Assembly: GCA_034436015.1 (NCBI GenBank)
Contig: DAOTWG010000007.1
Coordinates: forward strand, 1-22,576
Length of the DNA: 22,576 nt
Direction: 5' to 3'
From: DAOTVX01 sp034436015
GTDB taxonomy: Bacteria > Chloroflexota > Anaerolineae > Anaerolineales > Villigracilaceae
Every line of letters begins with the position of its first letter. Position 1 is the stretch's first letter. Below are positions 9,372 to 16,316 of the stretch, piece by piece. The notes beneath the pieces were generated by a model, which had not been told where the DNA came from, searched no databases, and saw only the letters and a program-made list of their open reading frames with translations. The translations under genes and the position numbers were made by a program.

Positions 9372-10280
9372 CTATCCCCTCGATACCGCACCGGCGGCAT
9401 CTTGCCGGCGCATCTCCGCCGCCAGTTCCGTAATTTCACGAATATCGGCAAAGGATTGCATCTTCGGTGTGATAACGCCAACGGCCAGCGTCATCAGAGG
9501 GACTTTTTCCATCTTGCCCTCAGGGTTGGAAACCATGATGTACCCTTGCTGACGGTCAAGGAAGTTGTAATGCGTCTGCACTTCTTCCGCAAAACGTTCC
9601 TTGAGGCGCTGACGGATGGCCGGGGCGGCTGCCTCGGTAGTAATCACCACAAAATTGTCGCCGCCGGCATGGCCGATGAAATCATTGGGTGTGCCCAGTT
9701 CATCCACCACCTCGCCAAGCAACATCGCTGTAAAGCGGAGCACGTCATCGCCGGCGACGAAACCATATACATCGCGGAACGGCTCGAAGTAGTTGATGCG
9801 CAGATCAAGGTACGCCCAGCCGCTTTCCCGAATGGTGCGACGTAACTGATCTTCTATGAGGCGACCGGCCGGAAGCCCAGAACGAGGATCGGTCAGACTC
9901 TCGCGTTCGGCGCGACGCAAAGCGCCCTGGACACGCAACTTCAGTTCCTCAATGTCAAAGGGCTTGGTGATATAGTCGTCGGCCCCCAGTTCCAAGCCTT
10001 GCAGTTTATCGCTGCGCTCATCTTTCTGGGTCAGGAAGATAACTGGAATGTGACTGGTGCGCGTGCTCTGACGCAGTGTCCGACAGACCTCGTAGCCGTC
10101 TATGTCGGGCAACATAATGTCCAATACGATAAGATGCGGCAAGGCACTGCGCGTCCTTTCCAACGCTTCTGAGCCGCGCGCCGCGATCTCGACATCATAC
10201 CCAAGACTGCCGAAGTAAATCTTGAGCATATTGGCGATGTCTGCATCGTCTTCCACAACCAATAAGCGTGATTTTCCCAT
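9372..10280 (-). CDS. Response regulator with degenerate GGDEF-type domain
   Basis: 302 residues from the preferred ATG. Residues 1-120 form a receiver with Glu10-Asp11-Asp12, phosphoacceptor Asp54 in VLDIMLPD, Thr84 and Lys106. Residues 128-300 resemble a GGDEF domain: LTDPRSGLP opening, GDDVLR, and the signature region HAGGDNF. The signature reads GGDNF (206-210), so the glutamate needed for cyclase chemistry is asparagine. Diguanylate cyclase activity is therefore unlikely, and it may be a GTP/c-di-GMP sensor or interaction domain. An in-frame upstream ATG at 10316 would overlap the preceding gene. The start at 10280 is preferred because GGGAGG lies 7 nt upstream. It ends 6 nt before the giant kinase and probably forms a two-component pair with it. 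Confidence 0.9.
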   Translation of the reverse strand: MGKSRLLVVEDDADIANMLKIYFGSLGYDVEIAARGSEALERTRSALPHLIVLDIMLPDIDGYEVCRTLRQSTRTSHIPVIFLTQKDERSDKLQGLELGADDYITKPFDIEELKLRVQGALRRAERESLTDPRSGLPAGRLIEDQLRRTIRESGWAYLDLRINYFEPFRDVYGFVAGDDVLRFTAMLLGEVVDELGTPNDFIGHAGGDNFVVITTEAAAPAIRQRLKERFAEEVQTHYNFLDRQQGYIMVSNPEGKMEKVPLMTLAVGVITPKMQSFADIREITELAAEMRRQDAAGAVSRG

Positions 10281-10296
10281 ACGAGCCCTCCCGTGA

Positions 10297-11391
10297 TTAA
10301 CTGTGTCGCAAGGCACGGCGGGCGCTCCGCCGTACCCGTTCGATCTGTTCCTCGGTCACGGCTCGCTCGAATGAGCGAAAACCGCTGAGACGAAAACCGT
10401 GTTGAGCAGCCAATTTCGCGATTTCTTCCACCCGCTGGCGGGAAATTTCCTTGCCAACGGTATAATCTTCGAAACGGCCCTCCAGAGTTAAGACCATCGT
10501 TTCGGCCATGCAAGCATACGCCTTGCGCGGTGGAAAACCGAAATCGAAGTGGAAATCCACCTCGCCGGGCACGTCCACCATGCCGCCGTCAATGACCAAC
10601 ACATCCTGACGGGCCGTGGCGACGGCCGCTGCCACATCGCGTGGCCGAGCCACATCGCACACAACGCTGCCGGGCTGCAAATACTCTGGCCGGATAACCG
10701 CCTGGATGGCGCTGGTAACCGCCAGAATCAATTGCGCCTCCGCAATATCCTCTACCCGCGTGCTGATACGCAACGCCGCGCACTGAGAATTTGTGGACCG
10801 GATATGATCCGCCAGGGCAACGAGTTTTTCTTCTCGTCGCCCGATGAGAATCAACTCGGCCACATCGCCGGCCAGCAATTCGGCGCAGACCCGGCCAATG
10901 GCTCCTGTTGCGCCCACCACAGCGGCAGTTGCCTGCGCCAAGGAAATCTCCAACTGGCGCGCTGCCTCTCGAACGGCCTCGACGGCGATCGCCACCGTGT
11001 ACGAATCGCCGGTGGTAACCGGAATATCCAGCATCCGCGCCACCGTCACGCCCGCATCGCCGACCACCGAAGTGTACGCACCTAGGCCAAGAATCCGTGC
11101 GCCAAGCCGCTCGGCAAAACGGCCTACTTCAATAATCTTACGATAAACTGCCCGTTCTGGCAACTCCAACATACGGCGCGGCGTATAGGGACAGGCAATA
11201 AACCAGCCCTTGATCTCCTTGCCGCTGGCCTGCGAGACGATACCAGTGATCTCCGAGATGTAGACAGGTGGGAAAAAGGTGGAAAAGAAGTCTATTTGCC
11301 GTTCGGTGAGCAGGCGGCTAAGCAAAGGGAACTTGCGACTGACATCGCGCTTCGGGTCAATCGGGTGAATAATAAAAGCGAAAGCGTCCAT
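10297..11391 (-). CDS. Acyl-ACP-reductase-like NAD(P)-binding protein
   Basis: 364 residues with a Rossmann nucleotide site, AVVGATGAIG, near residue 160. The order of conserved blocks, GLGAYTSV then TTGDSYTVA then VAVVGATG-like then YACMAETM, follows cyanobacterial long-chain acyl-ACP reductase (AAR) as I recall it. That includes Cys294 in AYACMAE, which lines up with the cysteine forming the acyl-thioester in those enzymes. AAR reduces fatty acyl-ACP to fatty aldehyde using NADPH. No aldehyde-deformylating oxygenase is in this window, so alkane synthesis is not implied. The alternative is a related shikimate/saccharopine-dehydrogenase-like oxidoreductase with another substrate. It starts 6 nt after the hexapeptide gene (ATG at 11391, or GTG one codon earlier) and ends 16 nt before the response regulator start. 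Confidence 0.75.
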   Translation of the reverse strand: MDAFAFIIHPIDPKRDVSRKFPLLSRLLTERQIDFFSTFFPPVYISEITGIVSQASGKEIKGWFIACPYTPRRMLELPERAVYRKIIEVGRFAERLGARILGLGAYTSVVGDAGVTVARMLDIPVTTGDSYTVAIAVEAVREAARQLEISLAQATAAVVGATGAIGRVCAELLAGDVAELILIGRREEKLVALADHIRSTNSQCAALRISTRVEDIAEAQLILAVTSAIQAVIRPEYLQPGSVVCDVARPRDVAAAVATARQDVLVIDGGMVDVPGEVDFHFDFGFPPRKAYACMAETMVLTLEGRFEDYTVGKEISRQRVEEIAKLAAQHGFRLSGFRSFERAVTEEQIERVRRSARRALRHS

Positions 11392-11397
11392 CACAGG

Positions 11398-12675
11398 CTA
11401 CCATGAGGCGAGATCGGCTTCCCCTGGACGAGGGTATAAACGCGGGTGCAAACTGCCGCCTTTGAGTTTATGGTGATCGCTCTGCTCGTACTTGATGTCG
11501 CGGTCAATGATGCGCCGCTCCGGCGAGGCGAACAGCACCACGTCCGATTCAATCGTGCGCGCCGGGAAGACGATCATGCCTGTACCAATGCGGCAGTTGT
11601 GTCCCACGCAACCACCCAGCACCGGGCGATTCGCAGGTGCCAGTTTGTCATTCCCATCCAGGGCGCGGATAGGAACAGGAATCAAATTGTAATCGGTGAA
11701 CGTGTTTCCCGCTCCGATGAAGGTGTTCCGCCCAATCACGCACATCTGCAGACAAGTATTCTGCGCAATCATGCTGTTCTCCATGACCGTAGTCATGAAG
11801 AGCGAGGCGCGAAAAGGCAAAAACGTCCCATCGCCAACGACCGAGAGCATCAACTGGCAATCTTGCGAGATGTTCACATTGCTGCCGATGATGCAGTTTT
11901 CGATGACGACGCCGGCGTTAACAGTTACGTTATCGCCGATGGTCGTCGGGCCGTGAATCACAACGGTTGGATCAATGACGCAGTTTTTGCCGACTTTGAC
12001 CAGGGCGGAACATTCCAGCAATTGTTTCCCCTCATACAGGGCAGCGGCGAGGATTTTCAATTTGAAACCCAGGTCGCGCTTCAGGCGCTCCTCAAAGCGC
12101 GCCCCACGCGCGAAGAGGCCGAACACACAATCCGCAATAAAGACGTGCACCCAGCAATCAATCGCCATCAGCGCGCGCAAGGGTACCTGATAGACTAGGT
12201 CGCCGCTTTCCGTCGCCATGTACGTCGGGACGTGGTAGTATCCTATTTCGCGCGCTTGCAAATCAATGACCAACGGTTCCACGTCAGGGACAGGCCCGTT
12301 GGGGAAGTACCAGAGGTCCGCATAGTAAAGATTGCCGGCCGGCGTGTACGAAACCGAGAGCGGCAGCGCATGTTCCCGAAAGGCCGCGTCGTCGAGCGAG
12401 AACGCTGCGCGCACCGGCCGGCGACGTTTTCTCGCCTGAGTCATGAACTCGGTGATGTATGCCTCGTCAAAGAACAGGTTGTCGCGATACACGATCATGG
12501 GCTCGCGTGTAATCGGCAGGCGCGCACCTGGCGGCAACTCAATCTCACGCGTGACGTAAGGCGCGAGCAAATCGCGTTGCAGCAACCAGAGCGGTTTGTT
12601 CTGCAAGCGCAAATCACGCGCCGGCTCGTTGAACGGCGGAATAGGACGAGGGGCCTGAAGGATAACTTTCAACAT
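11398..12675 (-). CDS. Left-handed beta-helix (hexapeptide-repeat) protein
   Basis: 425 residues. Residues ~219-385 show hexapeptide periodicity (VVIHGPTTIGDNVTVNAG, ENCIIGSNVNIS, QMCVIGRNTFIGAG, GHNCRIGTGMIVFPA), the left-handed beta-helix of GlmU-type acyl and nucleotidyl transferases. The N-terminal ~215 residues have no GxGTRM nucleotidyltransferase loop and no recognised fold, so this is not GlmU. An acyltransferase or a structural/binding role is possible; the substrate is unknown. It begins 4 nt after the V4R-like gene and ends 6 nt before the reductase-like gene, so all three are probably translated from one message. The C-terminal ~35 residues after the helix are charged and proline-rich. 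Confidence 0.8.
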   Translation of the reverse strand: MLKVILQAPRPIPPFNEPARDLRLQNKPLWLLQRDLLAPYVTREIELPPGARLPITREPMIVYRDNLFFDEAYITEFMTQARKRRRPVRAAFSLDDAAFREHALPLSVSYTPAGNLYYADLWYFPNGPVPDVEPLVIDLQAREIGYYHVPTYMATESGDLVYQVPLRALMAIDCWVHVFIADCVFGLFARGARFEERLKRDLGFKLKILAAALYEGKQLLECSALVKVGKNCVIDPTVVIHGPTTIGDNVTVNAGVVIENCIIGSNVNISQDCQLMLSVVGDGTFLPFRASLFMTTVMENSMIAQNTCLQMCVIGRNTFIGAGNTFTDYNLIPVPIRALDGNDKLAPANRPVLGGCVGHNCRIGTGMIVFPARTIESDVVLFASPERRIIDRDIKYEQSDHHKLKGGSLHPRLYPRPGEADLASW

Positions 12676-12679
12676 GATT

Positions 12680-13318
12680 TCAACTCAAAGGTGTCTTGGT
12701 TATTGTTATTGTACACGTCCTTCCGCCTGAGGCCACACATTCCGTCTCCTCTACCAGAAACGTCCGCCCTCCGCTAACCCAGTACACCATTTCCTGCAAA
12801 AGACCGACAACCAGCAGACAAGCACCTACTTCCTTAGCGTCTTCCTCGCTCGTTCTTCCCTTGCACAAAGAACAACGCTCCATAACCCAGTACCAGCATT
12901 GCTCGTCTGCTTCCACCCGCATCGGTTGATGTAATATCTCCGCAAAAAGATTCGCCAGCGCTTCCAGTGCATGCTGCACACGCTCGGGCATGGATCGCAA
13001 GCGAAAGGCGAGGCCGGTAAGGCCCAATTGCTCCCCGAATGCGTAAAGGGTGTACTTGAAGCAGGAACGCCCAATGCGTAACACCAGGCCGCGCCCGGCG
13101 CGTGCACCGTAAGTGCGCTCCAGGGAACGCTGGAGACCGTTGAACCGATCAAAAGGGGAAAGCGAATCGAGGTTGGCGACCGAATGACATTCAGGGCCAG
13201 CGATTTGACTTGCCAGCGCGTTTTCTCCCCCACAGCCCAGGATTTCGTCAGCAGCGAGCAAAACAACGCGCCACAGAGAATCGGAAGACGAAGAAACCGC
13301 GGGGTTGGAAATCATCAT
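12680..13318 (-). CDS. V4R-like small-molecule-binding domain protein
   Basis: 212 residues. The C-terminal half matches the V4R (4-vinyl reductase) pattern: a cysteine cluster C141, C149, C152 and C167 (ERCSLCKGR), a hydrophobic helix, then VEETECVASGGRTCTITI with C194 and C202. V4R domains bind small hydrophobic ligands in regulators and in bacteriochlorophyll-associated BchJ; the cysteines may hold a metal. The N-terminal half (about 15-125) is helical and resembles the region before V4R in other stand-alone proteins. Its ATG overlaps the stop of the upstream hydrolase gene (ATGA), so translation is coupled. A second in-frame ATG lies one codon later. No DNA-binding domain is visible, so it is more likely a sensor or carrier than a transcription factor. 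Confidence 0.72.
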   Translation of the reverse strand: MMISNPAVSSSSDSLWRVVLLAADEILGCGGENALASQIAGPECHSVANLDSLSPFDRFNGLQRSLERTYGARAGRGLVLRIGRSCFKYTLYAFGEQLGLTGLAFRLRSMPERVQHALEALANLFAEILHQPMRVEADEQCWYWVMERCSLCKGRTSEEDAKEVGACLLVVGLLQEMVYWVSGGRTFLVEETECVASGGRTCTITITKTPLS

Positions 13319-14106
13319 GTGGCAGGCTCATCCAGGAAATCCGTCAATTTCTGCATGAATAGCTCCGGCTCATCCAACATAATGAAGTGGCCGGCAGTCG
13401 GGAACCGTTCTACACGCGTATGGGGAATGCTTTCTAGCATAGGCTTCCACTGCATAGGGTGAACAATGTTATCCTTATCCCCATACATGCCCATTGCCGG
13501 CACTTTGACCTGCGAGAGGAATGGACGCAGGTCGGTGCGTCGAAGCGAGGCAATGCTGAGCAGGAACGACTCGAGCGTAGTACGGGAAAGATCGCGATCC
13601 ATCATATCGGGGAAACGTTTGTCCTTACAAATTAACGGCGATGCCAGACGCATCCCCAGACGGAAAATCGGCATGATGTTGAACAGGAGAAAGGCTATTG
13701 GGCGCAAACCGGCCAGTTTCAACGGCAAGGCAAGCGAGGAACCAACAATTGGTGAACCCACGACGACCACTTTGCTGACGCGGTGAGGATACTGAATAGC
13801 AACCGACAAGCTGACTGTCCCTCCCATGCTGTGGCCGACAAGCGGTGCGCGCCCAATCCCTAGTTGCTCCATGAACTGGTCTACGAGACTGACGAAGTCC
13901 TGAACAGCGTAACTCTCGCGCTTTTTCCCCGACTCGCCAAAGCCCCAGAAATCAAGGGCATAGGTGCGATACCGACTGCCCAAAACGCTCATCGTCTGCC
14001 GCCAGAGCCCCCACGAACCCAACCATCCGTGCAGCAAGATCACCGGCCGTCCACGTCCATACACTTCGTAATGCACGATTCCCTGGTCAGTGGTCAGCGA
14101 GGACAC
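13315..14106 (-). CDS. Alpha/beta hydrolase with intact catalytic triad
   Basis: 263 residues. HGW oxyanion motif at 26-28, nucleophile elbow G91-H-S-M-G95 with Ser93, likely Asp210 in YGDKDNIVHP and His238 in TAGHFIML, a full triad. A lid-like hydrophobic segment spans about 120-160, which suggests a lipophilic substrate such as an acyl ester. It starts with GTG after a GGGAG ribosome site, 25 nt after the GTPase stop. Its stop codon overlaps the V4R-like start. It is closely similar to the inactive-looking protein at 747-1535 in the first 60 residues and in position of the elbow. Substrate not identified. Confidence 0.9.
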   Translation of the reverse strand: MSSLTTDQGIVHYEVYGRGRPVILLHGWLGSWGLWRQTMSVLGSRYRTYALDFWGFGESGKKRESYAVQDFVSLVDQFMEQLGIGRAPLVGHSMGGTVSLSVAIQYPHRVSKVVVVGSPIVGSSLALPLKLAGLRPIAFLLFNIMPIFRLGMRLASPLICKDKRFPDMMDRDLSRTTLESFLLSIASLRRTDLRPFLSQVKVPAMGMYGDKDNIVHPMQWKPMLESIPHTRVERFPTAGHFIMLDEPELFMQKLTDFLDEPAT

Positions 14107-14131
14107 GAGTGCTCCCTATCCCGCAGAGGGC

Positions 14132-14674
14132 CTACTTGCCTTTGCCCTCCATCTCGGCCAGAATGCTGTAGAGCAATTCCAACAGGACTTTCTTGACCGT
14201 TTCCCGGTCAGTGGCCACACAGGGCAAGATCTTGACTTTCGAATCCAGGCGCAGAGCATGGCGCATATCCTCCACCTCCCATGCATCCTTTTTATCCTGT
14301 TTGTTCGCCGCCACGACATAAGGGGTAGGAGCGTAGGCGCGAAAGGTCTCCAGGATGGAACGCGCCTCACGAAAGGTTTCCGGGCGCGTGCTATCCACCA
14401 TCACCACAAAGCCTAGCATTCCCTCCGAGAGAATCTCCCACATGAAGTCGAAACGACGTTGGCCAGGCGTGCCGAATAGGTACAGCACGAGGTCATCGTC
14501 CACCGTAATGCGCCCAAAATCCATCGCCACCGTGGTGGATTCCTTGACCACCTTCTCGGCGCTGCTGCTCAGTTTGCGCTCGGTTGAGACCACATCGATT
14601 TCGCTCACAGAACGAATAAACTCTGTCTTCCCGGCATTGAAAGGACCCGTGACAACGATTTTGACCGTCTGCAT
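14132..14674 (-). CDS. CvnD-like small GTPase (Ras/Arf superfamily)
   Basis: 180 residues with all G motifs: P-loop GPFNAGKT (10-17), switch I around TTVAMDFG (47-54), switch II LFGTPGQRRF (66-75), NKQD (124-127) and CVATD (152-156). The TTVAMDFGRI and LYLFGTPGQ blocks are very close to the CvnD GTPases of actinobacterial conservons, as recalled. Conservons also contain a kinase (CvnA), a roadblock protein (CvnB) and a winged-helix DUF742 protein (CvnC). Here the partner 21 nt upstream is a DUF4388 protein with a C-terminal winged helix, and no roadblock gene is present. The GTPase probably works as a molecular switch in the cytoplasm or at the membrane. The start has GAGGAT 10 nt upstream. 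Confidence 0.92.
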   Translation of the reverse strand: MQTVKIVVTGPFNAGKTEFIRSVSEIDVVSTERKLSSSAEKVVKESTTVAMDFGRITVDDDLVLYLFGTPGQRRFDFMWEILSEGMLGFVVMVDSTRPETFREARSILETFRAYAPTPYVVAANKQDKKDAWEVEDMRHALRLDSKVKILPCVATDRETVKKVLLELLYSILAEMEGKGK

Positions 14675-14695
14675 GATAAATTATCCTCGGATAAG

Positions 14696-15508
14696 TTATA
14701 GGGCACGAATGCGATTGATGAGGCGATTGACCAGCGATCTTTGTTCTTCCTTGTTATCGGTCGGGAACATACGCACAGCAGGAGCCGGCAAATGTTCTGG
14801 CCGCACCAGTTCCACCAGGCCAGCCTGCAACAAGCCATAAACAATGCGACGAATCTCCAGCTCATTCATCTTGACAGCGGCGGCAATTTGACGTAAGGTG
14901 TTGCGCGGATTCACATAGGAAATAACTCGCCATTCTTCCACGCTCAGGTTCAAACTGCGCAGATTCGCTCCCGGACGATCCTTAAATTTCAAGGCCATAT
15001 CCAGGCTTGGAATCTCGTCTTGCAACTGTTCCAGTTCACGGAGTTGCCGCGAGCCTTCAATGATCAAGTTTTCGAGGTTCAGGCGCACATGGATGCGATC
15101 CTCCGGCGGCAGCATCTCACTGTCGAATTGAAAGAAACCCTCTACCCAGGTAAACAACCGCCGGACGACGTCTGTGAAATACTGTTGCAGATGGAGGAGA
15201 ATCTCATCTTGACTCAGATAACCGGCATTGACCAACATGAGACCAAGTTCTTTGTCGCTGAGATTGGCGGCGCGCTGCTGAATAGCGCGATATTGTCCTG
15301 ACGTGAGTTTATTGGCTTTGTAAAGAATGGAAGCCAGATGACTATCCTCGTCCCCAATCTGAGCATACGCCAGTTTCCCATCGCGGAACGACACCTTGGC
15401 CGTTTCGTTTGGGCCTTCCACAATCAACGTGCCGGTCTTGCCGGCCAGATTGATGACATTCAAAAGTTGCGTAATCGTAAAATCACGCAGGTTGCCCCGG
15501 AACGCCAT
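14696..15508 (-). CDS. DUF4388 (PATAN) protein with C-terminal winged helix
   Basis: 270 residues from the chosen ATG. Residues 1-150 match DUF4388/PATAN: GNLRDFTITQLLNVINLAGK, then TGTLIVEG, KVSFRDGKLAYA and a helical part ending in FFQFDSEMLP. Residues ~188-236 (EEWRVISYVNPRNTLRQIAA onward) look like a winged-helix, as in other DUF4388 proteins and reminiscent of DUF742 in conservons. The frame is open for 42 more codons upstream, but these cross the promoter at 15561-15589. The ATG at 15508 has a GAGGTG site close by, so it is preferred. First gene of the operon, directly upstream of the GTPase, and its likely regulatory or adaptor partner. Confidence 0.9.
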   Translation of the reverse strand: MAFRGNLRDFTITQLLNVINLAGKTGTLIVEGPNETAKVSFRDGKLAYAQIGDEDSHLASILYKANKLTSGQYRAIQQRAANLSDKELGLMLVNAGYLSQDEILLHLQQYFTDVVRRLFTWVEGFFQFDSEMLPPEDRIHVRLNLENLIIEGSRQLRELEQLQDEIPSLDMALKFKDRPGANLRSLNLSVEEWRVISYVNPRNTLRQIAAAVKMNELEIRRIVYGLLQAGLVELVRPEHLPAPAVRMFPTDNKEEQRSLVNRLINRIRAL

Positions 15509-15560
15509 GGACACCTCGGCAAGAGTCGAGAAGAGCAAAGAGGATGTATAAAGTAGAATG

Positions 15561-15589
15561 ATTATACATGCAAGAAAAGCCTGCGTCAA
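15561..15589 (-). promoter_or_regulatory. Promoter of the ten-gene signalling operon
   Basis: On the minus strand TTGACG (15584-15589), a 17-nt spacer and TATAAT (15561-15566). Transcription would start near 15554, about 46 nt before the DUF4388 start. No other comparable promoter was noticed downstream before 747, which fits one long transcript; internal promoters were not searched for exhaustively. Confidence 0.82.
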
Positions 15590-15664
15590 ACGCTGTCGGT
15601 TGTCAGTTCCGTAAGCCAAACGGGGCTTCCCCAACGTCTCACGGCATGTAGATTGCCACCTCCT

Positions 15665-16180
15665 TCAGGAAAACCTTCGCCCCGAAGGCGAGACAGAGAG
15701 ACTATGCGCCAGCACTTGCATCTGCCGCCCTTTCCATGCTCTCTCCTGTTGCCCGACAACCGTGAGTCTCCACAGCAGAGCACCGCTCGCCTTACACACG
15801 TACGTGAAACGCAACCCTGTTGTGAGAATTGCTCCCAGTAACGCATCTGCCCTGGAGGTAGACTCTCCGACCACAGTATCTTCTGCAACAGGATCCTCAT
15901 AGCGCCGGCCCGCGATGACAAAAGTGCCCTTCATTTCCTCCTCCGGCCAGAGGTCGCGCAGGAAGCGCCCTAGGAGGCTCAGGCGAACAACAAGCGGGGA
16001 TTCCAGATACAACCAGCACGACGCCTGGCGCGCCGCCTCCACGAAAAGCCAGAAGGTTTTCTGTCGCCGACCCCTTTCCAAGGGTCGTCGCGTCAAACAT
16101 ACGCCGAGATGGCGCGTCATGATCGATCGGTCAAAATGAAGCCCGCATACTCTGCATAAACCTTCAGAGGACATACGCAA
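15665..16180 (-). CDS. pRiA4b ORF-3-like zinc-finger protein, possibly eroded
   Basis: 171 residues. A CxxC...HxxxC finger (C9, C12, H24, C28 in LCRVCGLHF and MTRHLGVC) is followed by WLYLES and LLGRFLRDLW, the order seen in pRiA4b ORF-3/IS1096-passenger-like proteins common in Chloroflexota and cyanobacteria. Later family blocks are weak: the usual HLSAF region reads KGTFVIAG, and the YDFGS-type block reads YVCKASG before LTVVG. The protein ends just after the segment corresponding to IQLLARN, so it may be truncated or decaying. Role unknown. Start choice: TTG at 16180 lies 7 nt after AAGGAG, while the ATG at 16174 lies 13 nt after it. Either is possible. It is separate from both neighbouring operons. 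Confidence 0.65.
   Translation of the reverse strand: MRMSSEGLCRVCGLHFDRSIMTRHLGVCLTRRPLERGRRQKTFWLFVEAARQASCWLYLESPLVVRLSLLGRFLRDLWPEEEMKGTFVIAGRRYEDPVAEDTVVGESTSRADALLGAILTTGLRFTYVCKASGALLWRLTVVGQQERAWKGRQMQVLAHSLSVSPSGRRFS
15670..15688 (-). terminator. Possible weak terminator at the end of the zinc-finger gene
   Basis: On the minus strand a perfect 6-bp hairpin CCTTCG-GGG-CGAAGG (15674-15688) is followed by TTTT. It overlaps the last codons of the gene at 15665-16180. The short U-tract makes it a weak candidate, but its position just before the next operon promoter is suitable. Confidence 0.35.
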
Positions 16181-16316
16181 TAGAGTTCTCCTTCGAAGGT
16201 CGTCCAAGAGGCCGCCTTGACTCCCTTACCCGGCCCATCGTTCACAAGGAATCTTCGGCAGGGAGACCACGTGCTCGGTGATCTCGACGTAGAATAACCA
16301 TCTCACGCAAAGTCGT

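Noticed and set aside
11446..12198. Plus-strand frame of 250 codons opposite the hexapeptide gene
   Set aside because: It is a shadow of the real gene, created by its codon bias; no family features.
11398..12675. GlmU assignment for the hexapeptide protein
   Set aside because: The N-terminal uridylyltransferase signature is missing and only the beta-helix part resembles GlmU.
15509..15634. Upstream extension of the DUF4388 protein with an apparent membrane helix
   Set aside because: These 42 codons cover the -10 and -35 elements and begin before the likely transcription start; the ATG at 15508 has its own ribosome site.
16226..16306. A 26-codon GTG-start frame on the minus strand downstream of the CitE-like gene
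   Set aside because: It is too short, has no ribosome site and no recognisable similarity; part of its sequence looks protein-like, but that is not enough to call a gene.
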